Of a stretch of 51,399 bases of DNA, positions 17,283 to 26,212 are shown in pieces. Under the pieces are notes generated by a model that searched no databases, was not told where the DNA came from, and saw nothing but the letters and a program-made list of their open reading frames with translations. A program made the position numbers and the translations under genes. Numbering within the stretch: the stretch's first letter is position 1; each line of letters starts with the position of its first letter. Origin of the DNA: Ichthyobacteriaceae bacterium (lineage in GTDB: Bacteria; Bacteroidota; Bacteroidia; Flavobacteriales; JADGDT01); contig JAGLDK010000027.1 in the NCBI GenBank assembly GCA_023145615.1, positions 1 through 51,399 of the forward strand, given 5' to 3'.

Positions 17283-18497
17283 ATGAAATTTTTAAGAGAC
17301 GCATTTGACGGTTACAAACCGGATTTCATGCCAGGCGGAAAGCTTGAAAAATGGTATCCTGTGTTTGAGACTATTGAAACGTTCTTTTTTACACCCGATC
17401 ATGTAACCACTTCAGGTTCTCATATTAGAGATGGTGTAGATATAAAACGTTTAATGACTGTTGTAGTACTTGCTCTTATGCCAGCTTTATTCTTCGGAAT
17501 GTACAATATAGGGTACTTCCACTTTGAAGAATTAGTTGCATTAGGACAGCAAGATAGCTATACATTTATGGAGGCTTTCCTATTTGGATTAGGAAAATTA
17601 CTTCCTATTATAATAGTATCGTACGGTGTTGGTATTGGTGTTGAATTTATCTTTGCTATGTTTTACGGACACGGTATACATGAAGGATATTTTGTAACAG
17701 GTATGCTTATACCTTTAATTGTACCAGTTGATTTACCACTTTGGATGCTTGCTGTGGCAATTGTTTTTGGTGTAGTAATTGGAAAAGAAATTTTTGGTGG
17801 TACTGGAATGAACATTCTAAACCCTGCATTATTAGTACGTGCATTTTTATTCTTTGCCTACCCTACTTTTATGTCGGGAGATAAAGTTTGGGTTGCCGAT
17901 GCTTTAAAAACAGGAACAGAAGGTTTACCAGATGGAATGTCGGGAGCTACAATTTTAGGACAATTAGGTACCGGAGCAGAAGCCGCATTTCCCACAATAA
18001 ACGGTGCTGCATATTCGGTAATGGATATGTTTATTGGTTTTATTCCAGGTTCGGTTGGCGAAACTTCAACATTAGCAATTTTAATTGGAGCAGTAATGTT
18101 ACTTTTATCAGGAGTTGCAAGTTGGAGAATTATGCTTTCGGGAGTTATTGGAGCAGCTATAATGAGTTTCTTATTTAAAATTTGGGGAGCTAATGAACTT
18201 ATGCTATTTGGATGTAAACACCTTTTAATTGGTGGATTTGCTTTTGGTTTGGTATTTATGGCAACCGATCCGGTATCGGCAGCTCAAACCAATACGGGTA
18301 AATGGATTTACGGATTCTTAATAGGATTCTTATCAATTTTACTTCGTGTTTTAAATGGTTTTCCAGAAGCAGTTATGTTAGTTATTCTTTTATTAAACGT
18401 ATTTGCACCAACCATCGATCATTATGTGGTTCAGGCTAGTGTAAAGCGTAGAAATAAAAGAATTGAAGATAAAATCAAAAAAGCATTAAGTGTATAA
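17283..18497 (+). CDS. nqrB: Na+-translocating NADH:quinone reductase subunit B
   Basis: A 404-aa membrane subunit with about ten hydrophobic helices, part of the Na+ channel. The flavinylation motif DGMSGATIL places the phosphoester-linked FMN on T223. GxxxGTGMNILNPALL and ATDPVSAAQT are typical NqrB/RnfD signatures. Start and length are normal; the gap to nqrC is 12 nt. Confidence 0.97.
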   Translation: MKFLRDAFDGYKPDFMPGGKLEKWYPVFETIETFFFTPDHVTTSGSHIRDGVDIKRLMTVVVLALMPALFFGMYNIGYFHFEELVALGQQDSYTFMEAFLFGLGKLLPIIIVSYGVGIGVEFIFAMFYGHGIHEGYFVTGMLIPLIVPVDLPLWMLAVAIVFGVVIGKEIFGGTGMNILNPALLVRAFLFFAYPTFMSGDKVWVADALKTGTEGLPDGMSGATILGQLGTGAEAAFPTINGAAYSVMDMFIGFIPGSVGETSTLAILIGAVMLLLSGVASWRIMLSGVIGAAIMSFLFKIWGANELMLFGCKHLLIGGFAFGLVFMATDPVSAAQTNTGKWIYGFLIGFLSILLRVLNGFPEAVMLVILLLNVFAPTIDHYVVQASVKRRNKRIEDKIKKALSV

Positions 18498-18509
18498 AAC
18501 GTAGATATT

Positions 18510-19232
18510 ATGGATACAAATAAAAATAGTTATACGTTTATATTTGCTTTAGTAATGGTAATAATTGTAGCATTTACGCTATCGTTTGCAGCTACATCGC
18601 TTAAACCATTACAGGATGCAAATTTGAAACAAGAAAAAATGCAAAACATCCTTAAAACTGTGGGTGTAAATTTAAGCCGAGAAGAAGCTCAGATTCAGTT
18701 TACAAACTATGTTAAAAAAGGAATTGTAATTGATAATAAGGGTAATTTAGTTGAAGAAAAGCAAGGAAACGAAATTGAAAAAGGAATTGCTTTTACTCTA
18801 AATATGAAATCGGAATGGAAACGTAAACCTGAAATACAAAAAATACCACTATTTGTTGCCGAAGTTGAAGGAAAAACATTTTATGTTATTCCATTAAACG
18901 GTATGGGAATGTGGAGCGATATTTGGGGTAACGTAGCTTTAGAATCGGATAAAAACACTATTGCAGGTGTAAACTTCGATCATGCCTCTGAAACTTCAGG
19001 ACTTGGTGCTGAAATTACCACCGATTGGTTTCAAAAAGACTGGAAGGGTAAAAAAATAATGTCAGAATCTGGAGAATTTGCATCGGTAGTTACTGTAAAA
19101 GGTGGGGCTAAAGATGGCGATAATCATGGTGTTGATGCAATTTCGGGTGGTACTGTAACTTCTACTGCAACATCAGATATGTTCAGTAACAGAGTTAAGT
19201 TGTACATGCCTTATTTCAACAAACTAAAATAG
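18510..19232 (+). CDS. nqrC: Na+-translocating NADH:quinone reductase subunit C
   Basis: A 240-aa subunit with one N-terminal membrane helix (about 8-30) and a periplasmic flavin domain containing HASETSGLGAEI. The FMN attachment motif reads DAISGGTVTS (209-218), predicting flavinylated T215; Ala of the usual SGAT is Gly here, a variant compatible with the ApbE consensus. The ApbE transferase that would attach FMN is not in this window. Confidence 0.96.
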   Translation: MDTNKNSYTFIFALVMVIIVAFTLSFAATSLKPLQDANLKQEKMQNILKTVGVNLSREEAQIQFTNYVKKGIVIDNKGNLVEEKQGNEIEKGIAFTLNMKSEWKRKPEIQKIPLFVAEVEGKTFYVIPLNGMGMWSDIWGNVALESDKNTIAGVNFDHASETSGLGAEITTDWFQKDWKGKKIMSESGEFASVVTVKGGAKDGDNHGVDAISGGTVTSTATSDMFSNRVKLYMPYFNKLK

Positions 19233-19238
19233 ACAGCT

Positions 19239-19886
19239 ATGAGCGAAGAAAAAGAAGGATTGTTCTCGAAAAAGAACAGACAACTACTGGTAAATCCGCT
19301 TGACGATAACAACCCTATTACCGTACAGGTTTTAGGAATTTGTTCGGCACTAGCAATTACCGTAAAACTTGAACCAGCTATTGTAATGTCGTTATCGGTA
19401 TTATTTGTGTTGAGTGCAGGTAACGTAATTATTTCGTTAATGCGTAACATTATTCCATCTCGTATCAGAATTATTGTGCAACTAGTTGTGGTAGCATCTT
19501 TAGTAATTTTGGTTGATCAGGTTTTAAAAGCGTACTTATTTGATGTTTCAAAACAACTATCGGTTTTTGTTGGATTAATTATTACAAACTGTATTGTAAT
19601 GGGTCGTTTCGAGGCTTTTGCACTTGGTAACACTCCTTGGAAATCGTTCCTTGATGGAATTGGTAACTCGGCTGGATATGGTTTAGTACTTGTTATTGTG
19701 GCTTTTTTCAGAGAATTATTAGGATCGGGTGCTTTATTCGGTCAGCAAATTATTCCTGATTCTTTTTACGAGGCAGGGTACATGAATAATGGTATGATGT
19801 TATTACCTCCAATGGCACTTATTGTTGTAGGAATAGTTATTTGGGTACAAAGAGCACGTAATACTAACCTTGTTGAAACTAACTAA
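19239..19886 (+). CDS. nqrD: Na+-translocating NADH:quinone reductase subunit D
   Basis: A 215-aa subunit with six predicted membrane helices, containing [19 protein letters not shown] and [15 protein letters not shown]. The conserved Cys residues C29 and C112 of the half-motifs that bind the intramembrane 2Fe-2S cluster with NqrE are present. It is 6 nt after nqrC and 2 nt before nqrE. Confidence 0.96.
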   Translation: MSEEKEGLFSKKNRQLLVNPLDDNNPITVQVLGICSALAITVKLEPAIVMSLSVLFVLSAGNVIISLMRNIIPSRIRIIVQLVVVASLVILVDQVLKAYLFDVSKQLSVFVGLIITNCIVMGRFEAFALGNTPWKSFLDGIGNSAGYGLVLVIVAFFRELLGSGALFGQQIIPDSFYEAGYMNNGMMLLPPMALIVVGIVIWVQRARNTNLVETN

Positions 19887-19888
19887 TA

Positions 19889-20503
19889 ATGGATTTAATT
19901 AACTTATTTATAAAATCGGTATTTGTTGAAAATATGGTGTTTGCATTCTTTTTAGGAATGTGCTCGTATTTGGCTGTATCGAAAAAGGTTACTACGGCAG
20001 TAGGACTAGGTGTTGCGGTAATTTTTGTATTAGTAATTACTTTACCCGTAAACTTTTTGCTAGAAACTTATGTACTTAAAGCAGGTGCTTTAACTTGGTT
20101 AGGCGATGAATTTGCAGAAGTAGATTTAAGCTTTTTAAGTTTCATTATGTTTATTGCAGTAATTGCATCAATGGTGCAGTTAGTTGAAATGATTGTAGAA
20201 AAATTTGCTCCAGCTCTTTATGCATCGCTTGGAATTTTCTTACCACTTATTGCTGTAAACTGTGCAATATTAGGAGGATCGTTATTTATGCAAAACAAAA
20301 ACTTTGCTAATACCGCAGAAGCTGTAGTTTACGGACTAGGTTCGGGATTAGGTTGGTTAATGGCAATTGTTGCTTTAGCTGCAATACGAGAAAAAGTTCG
20401 TTATTCTCATGTACCAGCTCCTTTAAGAGGTTTGGGTATTACATTTATCATAACCGGATTAATGGGTATGGCATTTATGGGATTCATGGGTATTAAACTG
20501 TAA
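19889..20503 (+). CDS. nqrE: Na+-translocating NADH:quinone reductase subunit E
   Basis: A 204-aa six-helix membrane subunit, paired in inverted topology with Nqr[23 protein letters not shown] and [16 protein letters not shown] carry the two Cys residues expected to bind the 2Fe-2S cluster shared with NqrD. The gap to nqrF is 60 nt. Confidence 0.97.
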   Translation: MDLINLFIKSVFVENMVFAFFLGMCSYLAVSKKVTTAVGLGVAVIFVLVITLPVNFLLETYVLKAGALTWLGDEFAEVDLSFLSFIMFIAVIASMVQLVEMIVEKFAPALYASLGIFLPLIAVNCAILGGSLFMQNKNFANTAEAVVYGLGSGLGWLMAIVALAAIREKVRYSHVPAPLRGLGITFIITGLMGMAFMGFMGIKL

Positions 20504-20563
20504 TAATTTGTAGTGTTATTGGTTTAATTAGCTAAATACATTTTACAAATCAAAAATTAAAAT

Positions 20564-21871
20564 ATGTTTTTATTTGCAACACAAACAATTGTTACAAGTA
20601 TAGTTGTATTTGCCATACTAATAATTTTATTAGTAATGATACTACTTTATGCAAAGGCAAAACTTGCTCCCTCAGGACCTGTAAAACTTACCATTAATGG
20701 TAAGAAAGAAATTGAAGTTGAGTCAGGAGCTACTTTATTGCAAACACTTGGTAACAACAAAATATTTCTTCCATCGGCATGTGGTGGTGGTGGTACTTGT
20801 GGTATGTGTACTTGTCAGGTAAACGAAGGTGGAGGAGAATTACTTCCTACCGAAGAACCTTACTTTACACGTAAAGAAGCACAAGACAAATGGCGTTTAG
20901 GATGCCAGGTTAAAGTAAAGCAGGATATGGATATTTCTATTCCTGAAGAAATTTTCGGAATTAAAAAATGGGAGTGCGAAGTTGTATCAAACTACAACGT
21001 ATCTACATTTATTAAAGCTTTTGTTGTTCGCCTTCCCGAAGGAGAAACAATGGACTTTAAAGCTGGTGGATATATACAGATTGATGTACCTAAAACTACT
21101 GTTGATTATAAAGATTTCGATATTTCGCCAGAGCCAACCGACCCATTAGGAAAAGACAAGTTTAAAGAAGATTGGGATAAGTTTAAACTTTGGGACTTGA
21201 AAATGGTAAATGACGACCCTATTATGAGGGCTTATTCAATGGCAAATGCACCTTACGAAGGAAGTATTGTTATGCTTACTATTCGTATTGCTACTCCTCC
21301 TTTCGACAGAGAGAAAGGTGGTTGGGCAAATGTAAATCCAGGTATTTGTTCATCTTATATTTGGGCTCAAAAACCAGGCGATAAAGTTACTGTTTCAGGA
21401 CCATACGGAGAATTCTTTATTCAAGATACCGGTGCCGAAATGATTTATATTGGTGGTGGAGCAGGAATGGCGCCAATGCGTTCTCACTTATTCCACTTAT
21501 TCCATACTTTAAAAACAAATCGTAAAGTTACATATTGGTACGGAGCCCGAAGTAAAAGAGAATTATTCTTCGAAAGCGATTTTAGAGCTATCGAAAAAGA
21601 CTTCCCTAACTTCCAATTCAACATTGTACTTTCCGAGCCTATGGAAGAAGACAACTGGAAAGCAAAAAATTCGTTAACCGACGAAGGAGATGGTTTCTTA
21701 GGTTTTGTACACCAAGCTGTAATTGATAATCAGCTTAGTAAGCACGATGCACCAGAAGATATTGAATTCTATTTCTGTGGACCACCAATGATGAATAACG
21801 CAGTTGTAAAAATGACTGACGATTGGGGTATTCCAACTGAAAACGTACACTTTGATGATTTTGGAGGGTAA
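20564..21871 (+). CDS. nqrF: Na+-translocating NADH:quinone reductase subunit F
   Basis: A 435-aa NADH-input subunit. It has one N-terminal membrane helix (about 8-30), then a ferredoxin domain with 2Fe-2S ligands C73, C79, C82 and C114 (SACGGGGTCGMC; LGC), an FAD domain with RAYSMANAP, and an NADH-binding domain with GGGAGMAPMRSH and FYFCGPPMMN, ending VHFDDFGG. All cofactor motifs are intact. It is last in the operon, and a terminator follows 33 nt after the stop. Confidence 0.97.
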   Translation: MFLFATQTIVTSIVVFAILIILLVMILLYAKAKLAPSGPVKLTINGKKEIEVESGATLLQTLGNNKIFLPSACGGGGTCGMCTCQVNEGGGELLPTEEPYFTRKEAQDKWRLGCQVKVKQDMDISIPEEIFGIKKWECEVVSNYNVSTFIKAFVVRLPEGETMDFKAGGYIQIDVPKTTVDYKDFDISPEPTDPLGKDKFKEDWDKFKLWDLKMVNDDPIMRAYSMANAPYEGSIVMLTIRIATPPFDREKGGWANVNPGICSSYIWAQKPGDKVTVSGPYGEFFIQDTGAEMIYIGGGAGMAPMRSHLFHLFHTLKTNRKVTYWYGARSKRELFFESDFRAIEKDFPNFQFNIVLSEPMEEDNWKAKNSLTDEGDGFLGFVHQAVIDNQLSKHDAPEDIEFYFCGPPMMNNAVVKMTDDWGIPTENVHFDDFGG

Positions 21872-21904
21872 TATTTTTTAGTTATACAATTATTATTACT
21901 TTAT

Positions 21905-21945
21905 AAAAAAGAGGGTTTTGCTTTTATGGCGAAACCCTCTTTTTT
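21905..21945 (+). terminator. Terminator after the nqr operon
   Basis: A 14-bp perfect stem AAAAAAGAGGGTTT/AAACCCTCTTTTTT (21905-21918 and 21932-21945) extended by three inner pairs, followed by a T-rich tail. Confidence 0.92.
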
Positions 21946-22059
21946 CTTTCTTAAATTAATCGCATAAAATTAAAAAGCAAAAAAAACAAATACTAAAATA
22001 ATACTTATAACAGATAGTAAATCACTAACTTAACAATACTAACTATCACATATAAAAGT

Positions 22060-22455
22060 ATGAAATATTTAAAAGTAATGTTACTCCTATTTATTATTTC
22101 AATATATTTAGGTTCTTGTAGCAAAGATAAAGAAATTGATTTTAAGGGAAAGTACATAACAACATCTTACAAACAAGAATCAAATGATGGGAGTTCTGCA
22201 AACTATAGTAATAAAGCCGATTTAGAGTCGAATATGAAATACTCTATATTAGAATTAAATGAAGGTGGTGTTGCTAAAAAATCTAGCGGTGGTTTTGCAC
22301 GGATTACAGGAACTTGGAAAAAAATTAATGATGAAAGCCTTTCAGTTTCGTTTGGAGGTTACATTTCTGAAGTTTTAAAAGCAGAAGGTAATAATCTAAT
22401 TTATTCAAAAACTATAGAAAACATAACTACTACAGTAGTTTTTACTAAAAAATAA
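22060..22455 (+). CDS. Small lipoprotein, lipocalin-like
   Basis: A 131-aa protein with signal peptide and lipobox LGSC (C20). The mature part looks like a small beta barrel: FKGKYITTSYK, KYSILELNEGG, ITGTWKKINDESLSVSF, NNLIYSKT and TTTVVFTKK, the 'TGTWK' pattern being common in lipocalin-like lipoproteins of Bacteroidota. The function is unknown. It has its own terminator and precedes the penicillin-acylase-family gene, but the two are probably separate transcripts. Confidence 0.78.
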   Translation: MKYLKVMLLLFIISIYLGSCSKDKEIDFKGKYITTSYKQESNDGSSANYSNKADLESNMKYSILELNEGGVAKKSSGGFARITGTWKKINDESLSVSFGGYISEVLKAEGNNLIYSKTIENITTTVVFTKK

Positions 22456-22474
22456 AAGCAATTTGTATTAAAAT

Positions 22475-22511
22475 AAAAAAAGCACCCATATTTACAATGG
22501 GTGCTTTTTTT
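22475..22511 (+). terminator. Terminator after the small lipoprotein gene
   Basis: A perfect 15-bp stem AAAAAAAGCACCCAT/ATGGGTGCTTTTTTT (22475-22489 and 22497-22511) with a 7-nt loop. Confidence 0.92.
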
Positions 22512-22566
22512 ATTTACTGTTTACTGCATACATTTGAACATCATAAATACTAACAACAAACACAAT

Positions 22567-24948
22567 ATGAAATCATTAAAAATTGTTTTATACTCGGTTA
22601 TAACAATTATTGTAGTAGTTGCTTTGTCGGCATATTTTTACACAAAATCGGCTTCTACAAATTATAAATTCAATATAAATTCAGAAGAAGTTTCGGCTAA
22701 AGTTGAAATTATTTTCGATGATATGGCAGTACCTCATATTTATGCCGAAAACGAAAAAGATGCAATGTTTGCGTTGGGTTACGTACATGCTTCGGAACGT
22801 TTATGGCAAATGGATTTAATTCGTCATGTTGGGGAAGGTAATTTATCGGAACTATTTGGAGAAAAATTAATTAAAAACGATAAATTTTTCAGAACTATTG
22901 GCATAAAACAAACTGCAATAAAATCGGCAGAGGAGTTTAAAAAAAATGCTCCTGAAAACATAAAAAAAGCTACTTACGCATATATAGCTGGTATTAATAA
23001 GTTTATTGAAGAAGATAAAATGCCTGTTGAATATAAATTAACAGGTGGTAAACCTGCCAAATTTAAATTAACCGATTTGTACCTTACAACCGGATACATG
23101 GCTTATAGTTTTGCAAAAGCTTTAAAAACCGACCCACTAACCAATTGGTTAAGTAACAATTTAAGTCAAGAATATTTAAGCGATTTATCCATTACTTCAA
23201 GAAATAACACTACTATTCCGGTTACCGAATGGGACGATATTAATATTTCTAAATCGGTTACTGATATTGATGCACAGCTTCCAATTGCACAGTTTATTGG
23301 TTCGAATGCTTGGGTTATTTCTGGAGACAAAACAAAATCGGGAAAAGTTGTTTTTGCAAACGATGCGCATATTGGCTTTGCATCGCCTTCTGTTTGGTAC
23401 GAGGCACATATTCATACTCCTGAATTAGATTATTACGGAAACCATTTGGCTGGTTTTCCTTTTCCTTTAATTGGGCATACAAAAACGCACTCGTGGGGTT
23501 TAACAATGTTTGCAAATGATGATATTGATTTATACCGAGAAAAAATAGAGAATAACAAGTATTTGGTTGATAGTACTTGGCACGATTTAACTATAAAAAA
23601 AGAACTTATTAAAGTTAAAGATGGTAATGATTTAGAAATTGAAATTAAAAGCACAAATCATGGACCTATAATAAGCGATGTTTTTGATGATTTAGATAGC
23701 GAAAGTAACATTGCAATGTGGTGGACTTTTAACCAGTATCCTAAAAATTTATTAATTGAATCTGCATACGGTCTTTCAAGATCGAAAAACATTACAGATG
23801 TTAAAAATTCAGCAGAAAAAATACATTCTCCTGGATTAAATATTATGTATGGCGATGCTGATGGAAATATTGCTTGGTTAGCATCGGCTAAACTTCCTAT
23901 CCGCCCAAAACACGTAAACTCTAAAACCATAATAGATGGTACTAAATCGAGTAACGATATTGAGGGTTGGTATCCTTTCAGTAAAAATCCGCATTCAATA
24001 AATCCTAAAAGTGGCTTTGTTTATTCTGCAAATAATGCTCCTGATAAAGTTGATGGCATTTATCATCCAGGTTATTATTCCGATGGAAATACTCGTGCTT
24101 TATCAATAATAAAAGCATTAAGTAGCGATAAAAAAGATTGGACTATTTACGATGCTCAACAATTACAATTAAACGGTAATTCACCAGTTTCGAACAGCAA
24201 TAATAAGCTGATGGTTGATATGATAAAAAGCAATAAATATGAAAATATTTATGCCGATGCTTACAAAATAATGGATTTATGGAAAGGAACTAATGAAAAA
24301 AATGAGCTTGCCCCTACCATTTACTATAAGTGGATGTTTAATGTATCGAAAATGATTTTTGAAGACGAAATTGGCAAAGATCGTTTTAATTTATTTATGA
24401 GTTCTTTAGTTTGGGAAAGAAGTTTTCCTTTTGTGCTAAAAAACAAAAAATCGCCTTGGTGGAATAATGTTAAAACCGATGAAAAAGAAACAGCAAATCA
24501 AATAATGGATTTGGCTTTTACAAAGGCAATAAACGATTTGCAAAAGCAATTAGGCAATGATATTACTAAGTGGAATTACGGAAAAGTGCATACTTTAACA
24601 TTCAATCATGCAATGGGTAAAGTGGCTCCGTTAGATAAACTTTTCAACATCGGACCTTTCGAAGTTCCTGCTGGTAAAGATGCCTTAAATAAGTATAGTT
24701 TTAAATTAGATAGCACCGGTATTTACAATGTAACATCAGGTCCATCAATGCGTATTACTATTGATTTTGCAGATGTTAAAAATTCTGAAAGCATAATACC
24801 AACCGGGCAATCGGGAAATGTGTTTAGTAAATATTACAGCAATCAAGCCGAAATGTTTGTGCAAGGTAAATACCGAAAACAACGTATGGATAAAGATGAT
24901 ATAATAAAAAACAGTATTTCTACATCTAAAATAAATCCTATTAAATAA
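22567..24948 (+). CDS. Penicillin acylase family N-terminal nucleophile hydrolase
   Basis: A 793-aa Ntn hydrolase of the penicillin/cephalosporin/AHL acylase family, which cleaves amide bonds of acylated small molecules. One N-terminal membrane anchor (about 5-27) directs it to the periplasm. Autoproteolysis is predicted before S246 in IGSNAWVISG, giving an alpha subunit with the GYVHASERLWQMDLIRHVGEG motif and a beta subunit with NDAHIGFASPSVWYEAHI and FPLIGHTKTHSWGLTMFAND. The open frame starts 22 codons earlier, but that start lies in the upstream terminator, so MKSLKIVLYS at 22567 is used. The substrate cannot be inferred; AHL or peptide/amide scavenging are possibilities only. Confidence 0.9.
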   Translation: MKSLKIVLYSVITIIVVVALSAYFYTKSASTNYKFNINSEEVSAKVEIIFDDMAVPHIYAENEKDAMFALGYVHASERLWQMDLIRHVGEGNLSELFGEKLIKNDKFFRTIGIKQTAIKSAEEFKKNAPENIKKATYAYIAGINKFIEEDKMPVEYKLTGGKPAKFKLTDLYLTTGYMAYSFAKALKTDPLTNWLSNNLSQEYLSDLSITSRNNTTIPVTEWDDINISKSVTDIDAQLPIAQFIGSNAWVISGDKTKSGKVVFANDAHIGFASPSVWYEAHIHTPELDYYGNHLAGFPFPLIGHTKTHSWGLTMFANDDIDLYREKIENNKYLVDSTWHDLTIKKELIKVKDGNDLEIEIKSTNHGPIISDVFDDLDSESNIAMWWTFNQYPKNLLIESAYGLSRSKNITDVKNSAEKIHSPGLNIMYGDADGNIAWLASAKLPIRPKHVNSKTIIDGTKSSNDIEGWYPFSKNPHSINPKSGFVYSANNAPDKVDGIYHPGYYSDGNTRALSIIKALSSDKKDWTIYDAQQLQLNGNSPVSNSNNKLMVDMIKSNKYENIYADAYKIMDLWKGTNEKNELAPTIYYKWMFNVSKMIFEDEIGKDRFNLFMSSLVWERSFPFVLKNKKSPWWNNVKTDEKETANQIMDLAFTKAINDLQKQLGNDITKWNYGKVHTLTFNHAMGKVAPLDKLFNIGPFEVPAGKDALNKYSFKLDSTGIYNVTSGPSMRITIDFADVKNSESIIPTGQSGNVFSKYYSNQAEMFVQGKYRKQRMDKDDIIKNSISTSKINPIK

Positions 24949-24998
24949 GTATTACAAGCTACATTATAAAACGTAACTTTTAAGAAAGTTATTTCAAT

Positions 24999-25039
24999 AA
25001 AAATTCCGAATGTTTGAACATCAAACATTCGGAATTTTT
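24999..25039. terminator. Bidirectional terminator, 18-bp perfect stem
   Basis: Arms 24999-25016 and 25022-25039 (core AAAAATTCCGAATGTTTG) with a 5-nt loop and A/T runs on both sides. It serves the acylase gene and the converging gene, whose stop codon it overlaps. Confidence 0.92.
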
Positions 25040-26084
25040 ATTGTTTTATATAATGTCGTAATATAAAATCTAAACCTTTACGGAGCAAACCACCCATTGA
25101 ATTGCACGTTTCAAAAGTATCAACTTTTATATAAGTTCGTAATTCTTTAGATAACTGATTTACCTTTTCGTTGGTTGATACCCTATCTAAAACCATTACG
25201 CTTAATAAGGCATTTACTCTATCTTCGGTAATTCTTGCTCGTCGGGCAATCATATATCTCTCTTCTCGTTGATATTGCAAAATAGATTCGGGGGTAAGTA
25301 CCCTTGCAACCAAATCAACAAAAGGTTTGTTCTCTTTAAAAAACTGTGGTCGGTATAAATTTAATCTTCCTTCGTACGATTGTTGATCAAAATCGATGGC
25401 TCTTATTCGGTATTGGTTTTGGTCGAAATCATGTGTTTCAACCATCACAAAGTTGTACGATCTCATATCGCCTAACAGCCTAGTTACACATCTTTCGTTA
25501 AATTTAACAAACTCTTTAGCAATTCTAACGTATTCAATTTTTTTTAAGTTCGATCGTGTTTCTAAAAACTGATCGCCCGGAATACCCATAATATGCTCTT
25601 CAATTAAAGTATCGTTATGCACAAAATAATGCATTCGGTTAGGACTTAAAAGATGCTCTAATTCTAAACCGTAAACCCTCGAAGCATCAGCTTTTTTAAC
25701 ATAAAAATAATCGTAATTATCGTTATCAATATTAATTATTTTTATTCTGAAAGGATGAGAATTTCCAAAAGTACAATAATCAATTCTATCAACTCTTACC
25801 GTTTCAAAATCCTGAAACGTATCATTCATAATAAGTTTTTTATAAATATGTTTCAATCCATCCTGAATTTCATCTTGCTCAAACTGATTATAAGCTACAC
25901 TAACCCACAATGTGTCGTTATCGTCATCATCAACCAAAGCAATTGAATTTGTATAGCGCATTAAGTCATCGTAAGCAATAGGCAAATTAACATCTCTGCT
26001 ATGCTTTTTTAAATAAGTAGAAAGTTCGTTACTAACTTTATAATGAATTTTCTTTTGTAATTTTAACTTGTCCGACGATTCCAT
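25038..26084 (-). CDS. Conserved protein with kinase-like motifs, function unknown
   Basis: A 348-aa cytoplasmic protein with no signal peptide. The central part reads like a divergent protein-kinase/aminoglycoside-phosphotransferase fold: a beta-strand Lys in YFYVKKAD (K130), a helix Glu in LELEH (E141/E143), a hinge-like LIEEHIMG (160-167), a catalytic-loop-like LLGDMRSYNFVM (D206, R208, N211) and a metal-binding IDFDQQ (D231, D233). This order and spacing are my reading, not a profile match, and HxD is replaced by GD. The N-terminus (about 1-95) is acidic and the C-terminus helical. The gene is read after murF across repeat copy B. The protein looks widely conserved, but I do not recognise a named family. 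Confidence 0.6.
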   Translation of the reverse strand: MESSDKLKLQKKIHYKVSNELSTYLKKHSRDVNLPIAYDDLMRYTNSIALVDDDDNDTLWVSVAYNQFEQDEIQDGLKHIYKKLIMNDTFQDFETVRVDRIDYCTFGNSHPFRIKIINIDNDNYDYFYVKKADASRVYGLELEHLLSPNRMHYFVHNDTLIEEHIMGIPGDQFLETRSNLKKIEYVRIAKEFVKFNERCVTRLLGDMRSYNFVMVETHDFDQNQYRIRAIDFDQQSYEGRLNLYRPQFFKENKPFVDLVARVLTPESILQYQREERYMIARRARITEDRVNALLSVMVLDRVSTNEKVNQLSKELRTYIKVDTFETCNSMGGLLRKGLDFILRHYIKQ

Positions 26085-26119
26085 TACTAATCTATTTTAA
26101 GTAAATAAAGTTTGGTTTT

Positions 26120-26202
26120 CTGACAAATCACATAATTTATAAAATAGTTATTACCGTTAATAATTATAGTACCGGTAATAACAACTCCACTACATTTATC
26201 AG
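26120..26202. repeat. Palindromic intergenic element, copy B
   Basis: An 83-nt element bounded by CTGACAA (26120-26126) and TTATCAG (26196-26202). An inner inverted repeat pairs 26148-26162 with 26167-26181 (13 of 15 matches, core TTATTACCG). It resembles copy A (9766-9839) in its ends, its TTAnTACCGTTA segment and its last 19 nt. It lies between murF and the kinase-like gene. Confidence 0.65.
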
Positions 26203-26212
26203 ATAAACTAAG

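Noticed and set aside
22501-22566. Upstream start of the acylase frame
   Set aside because: Those codons lie in the tail of the preceding terminator; MKSLKIVLYS at 22567 gives a normal anchor.
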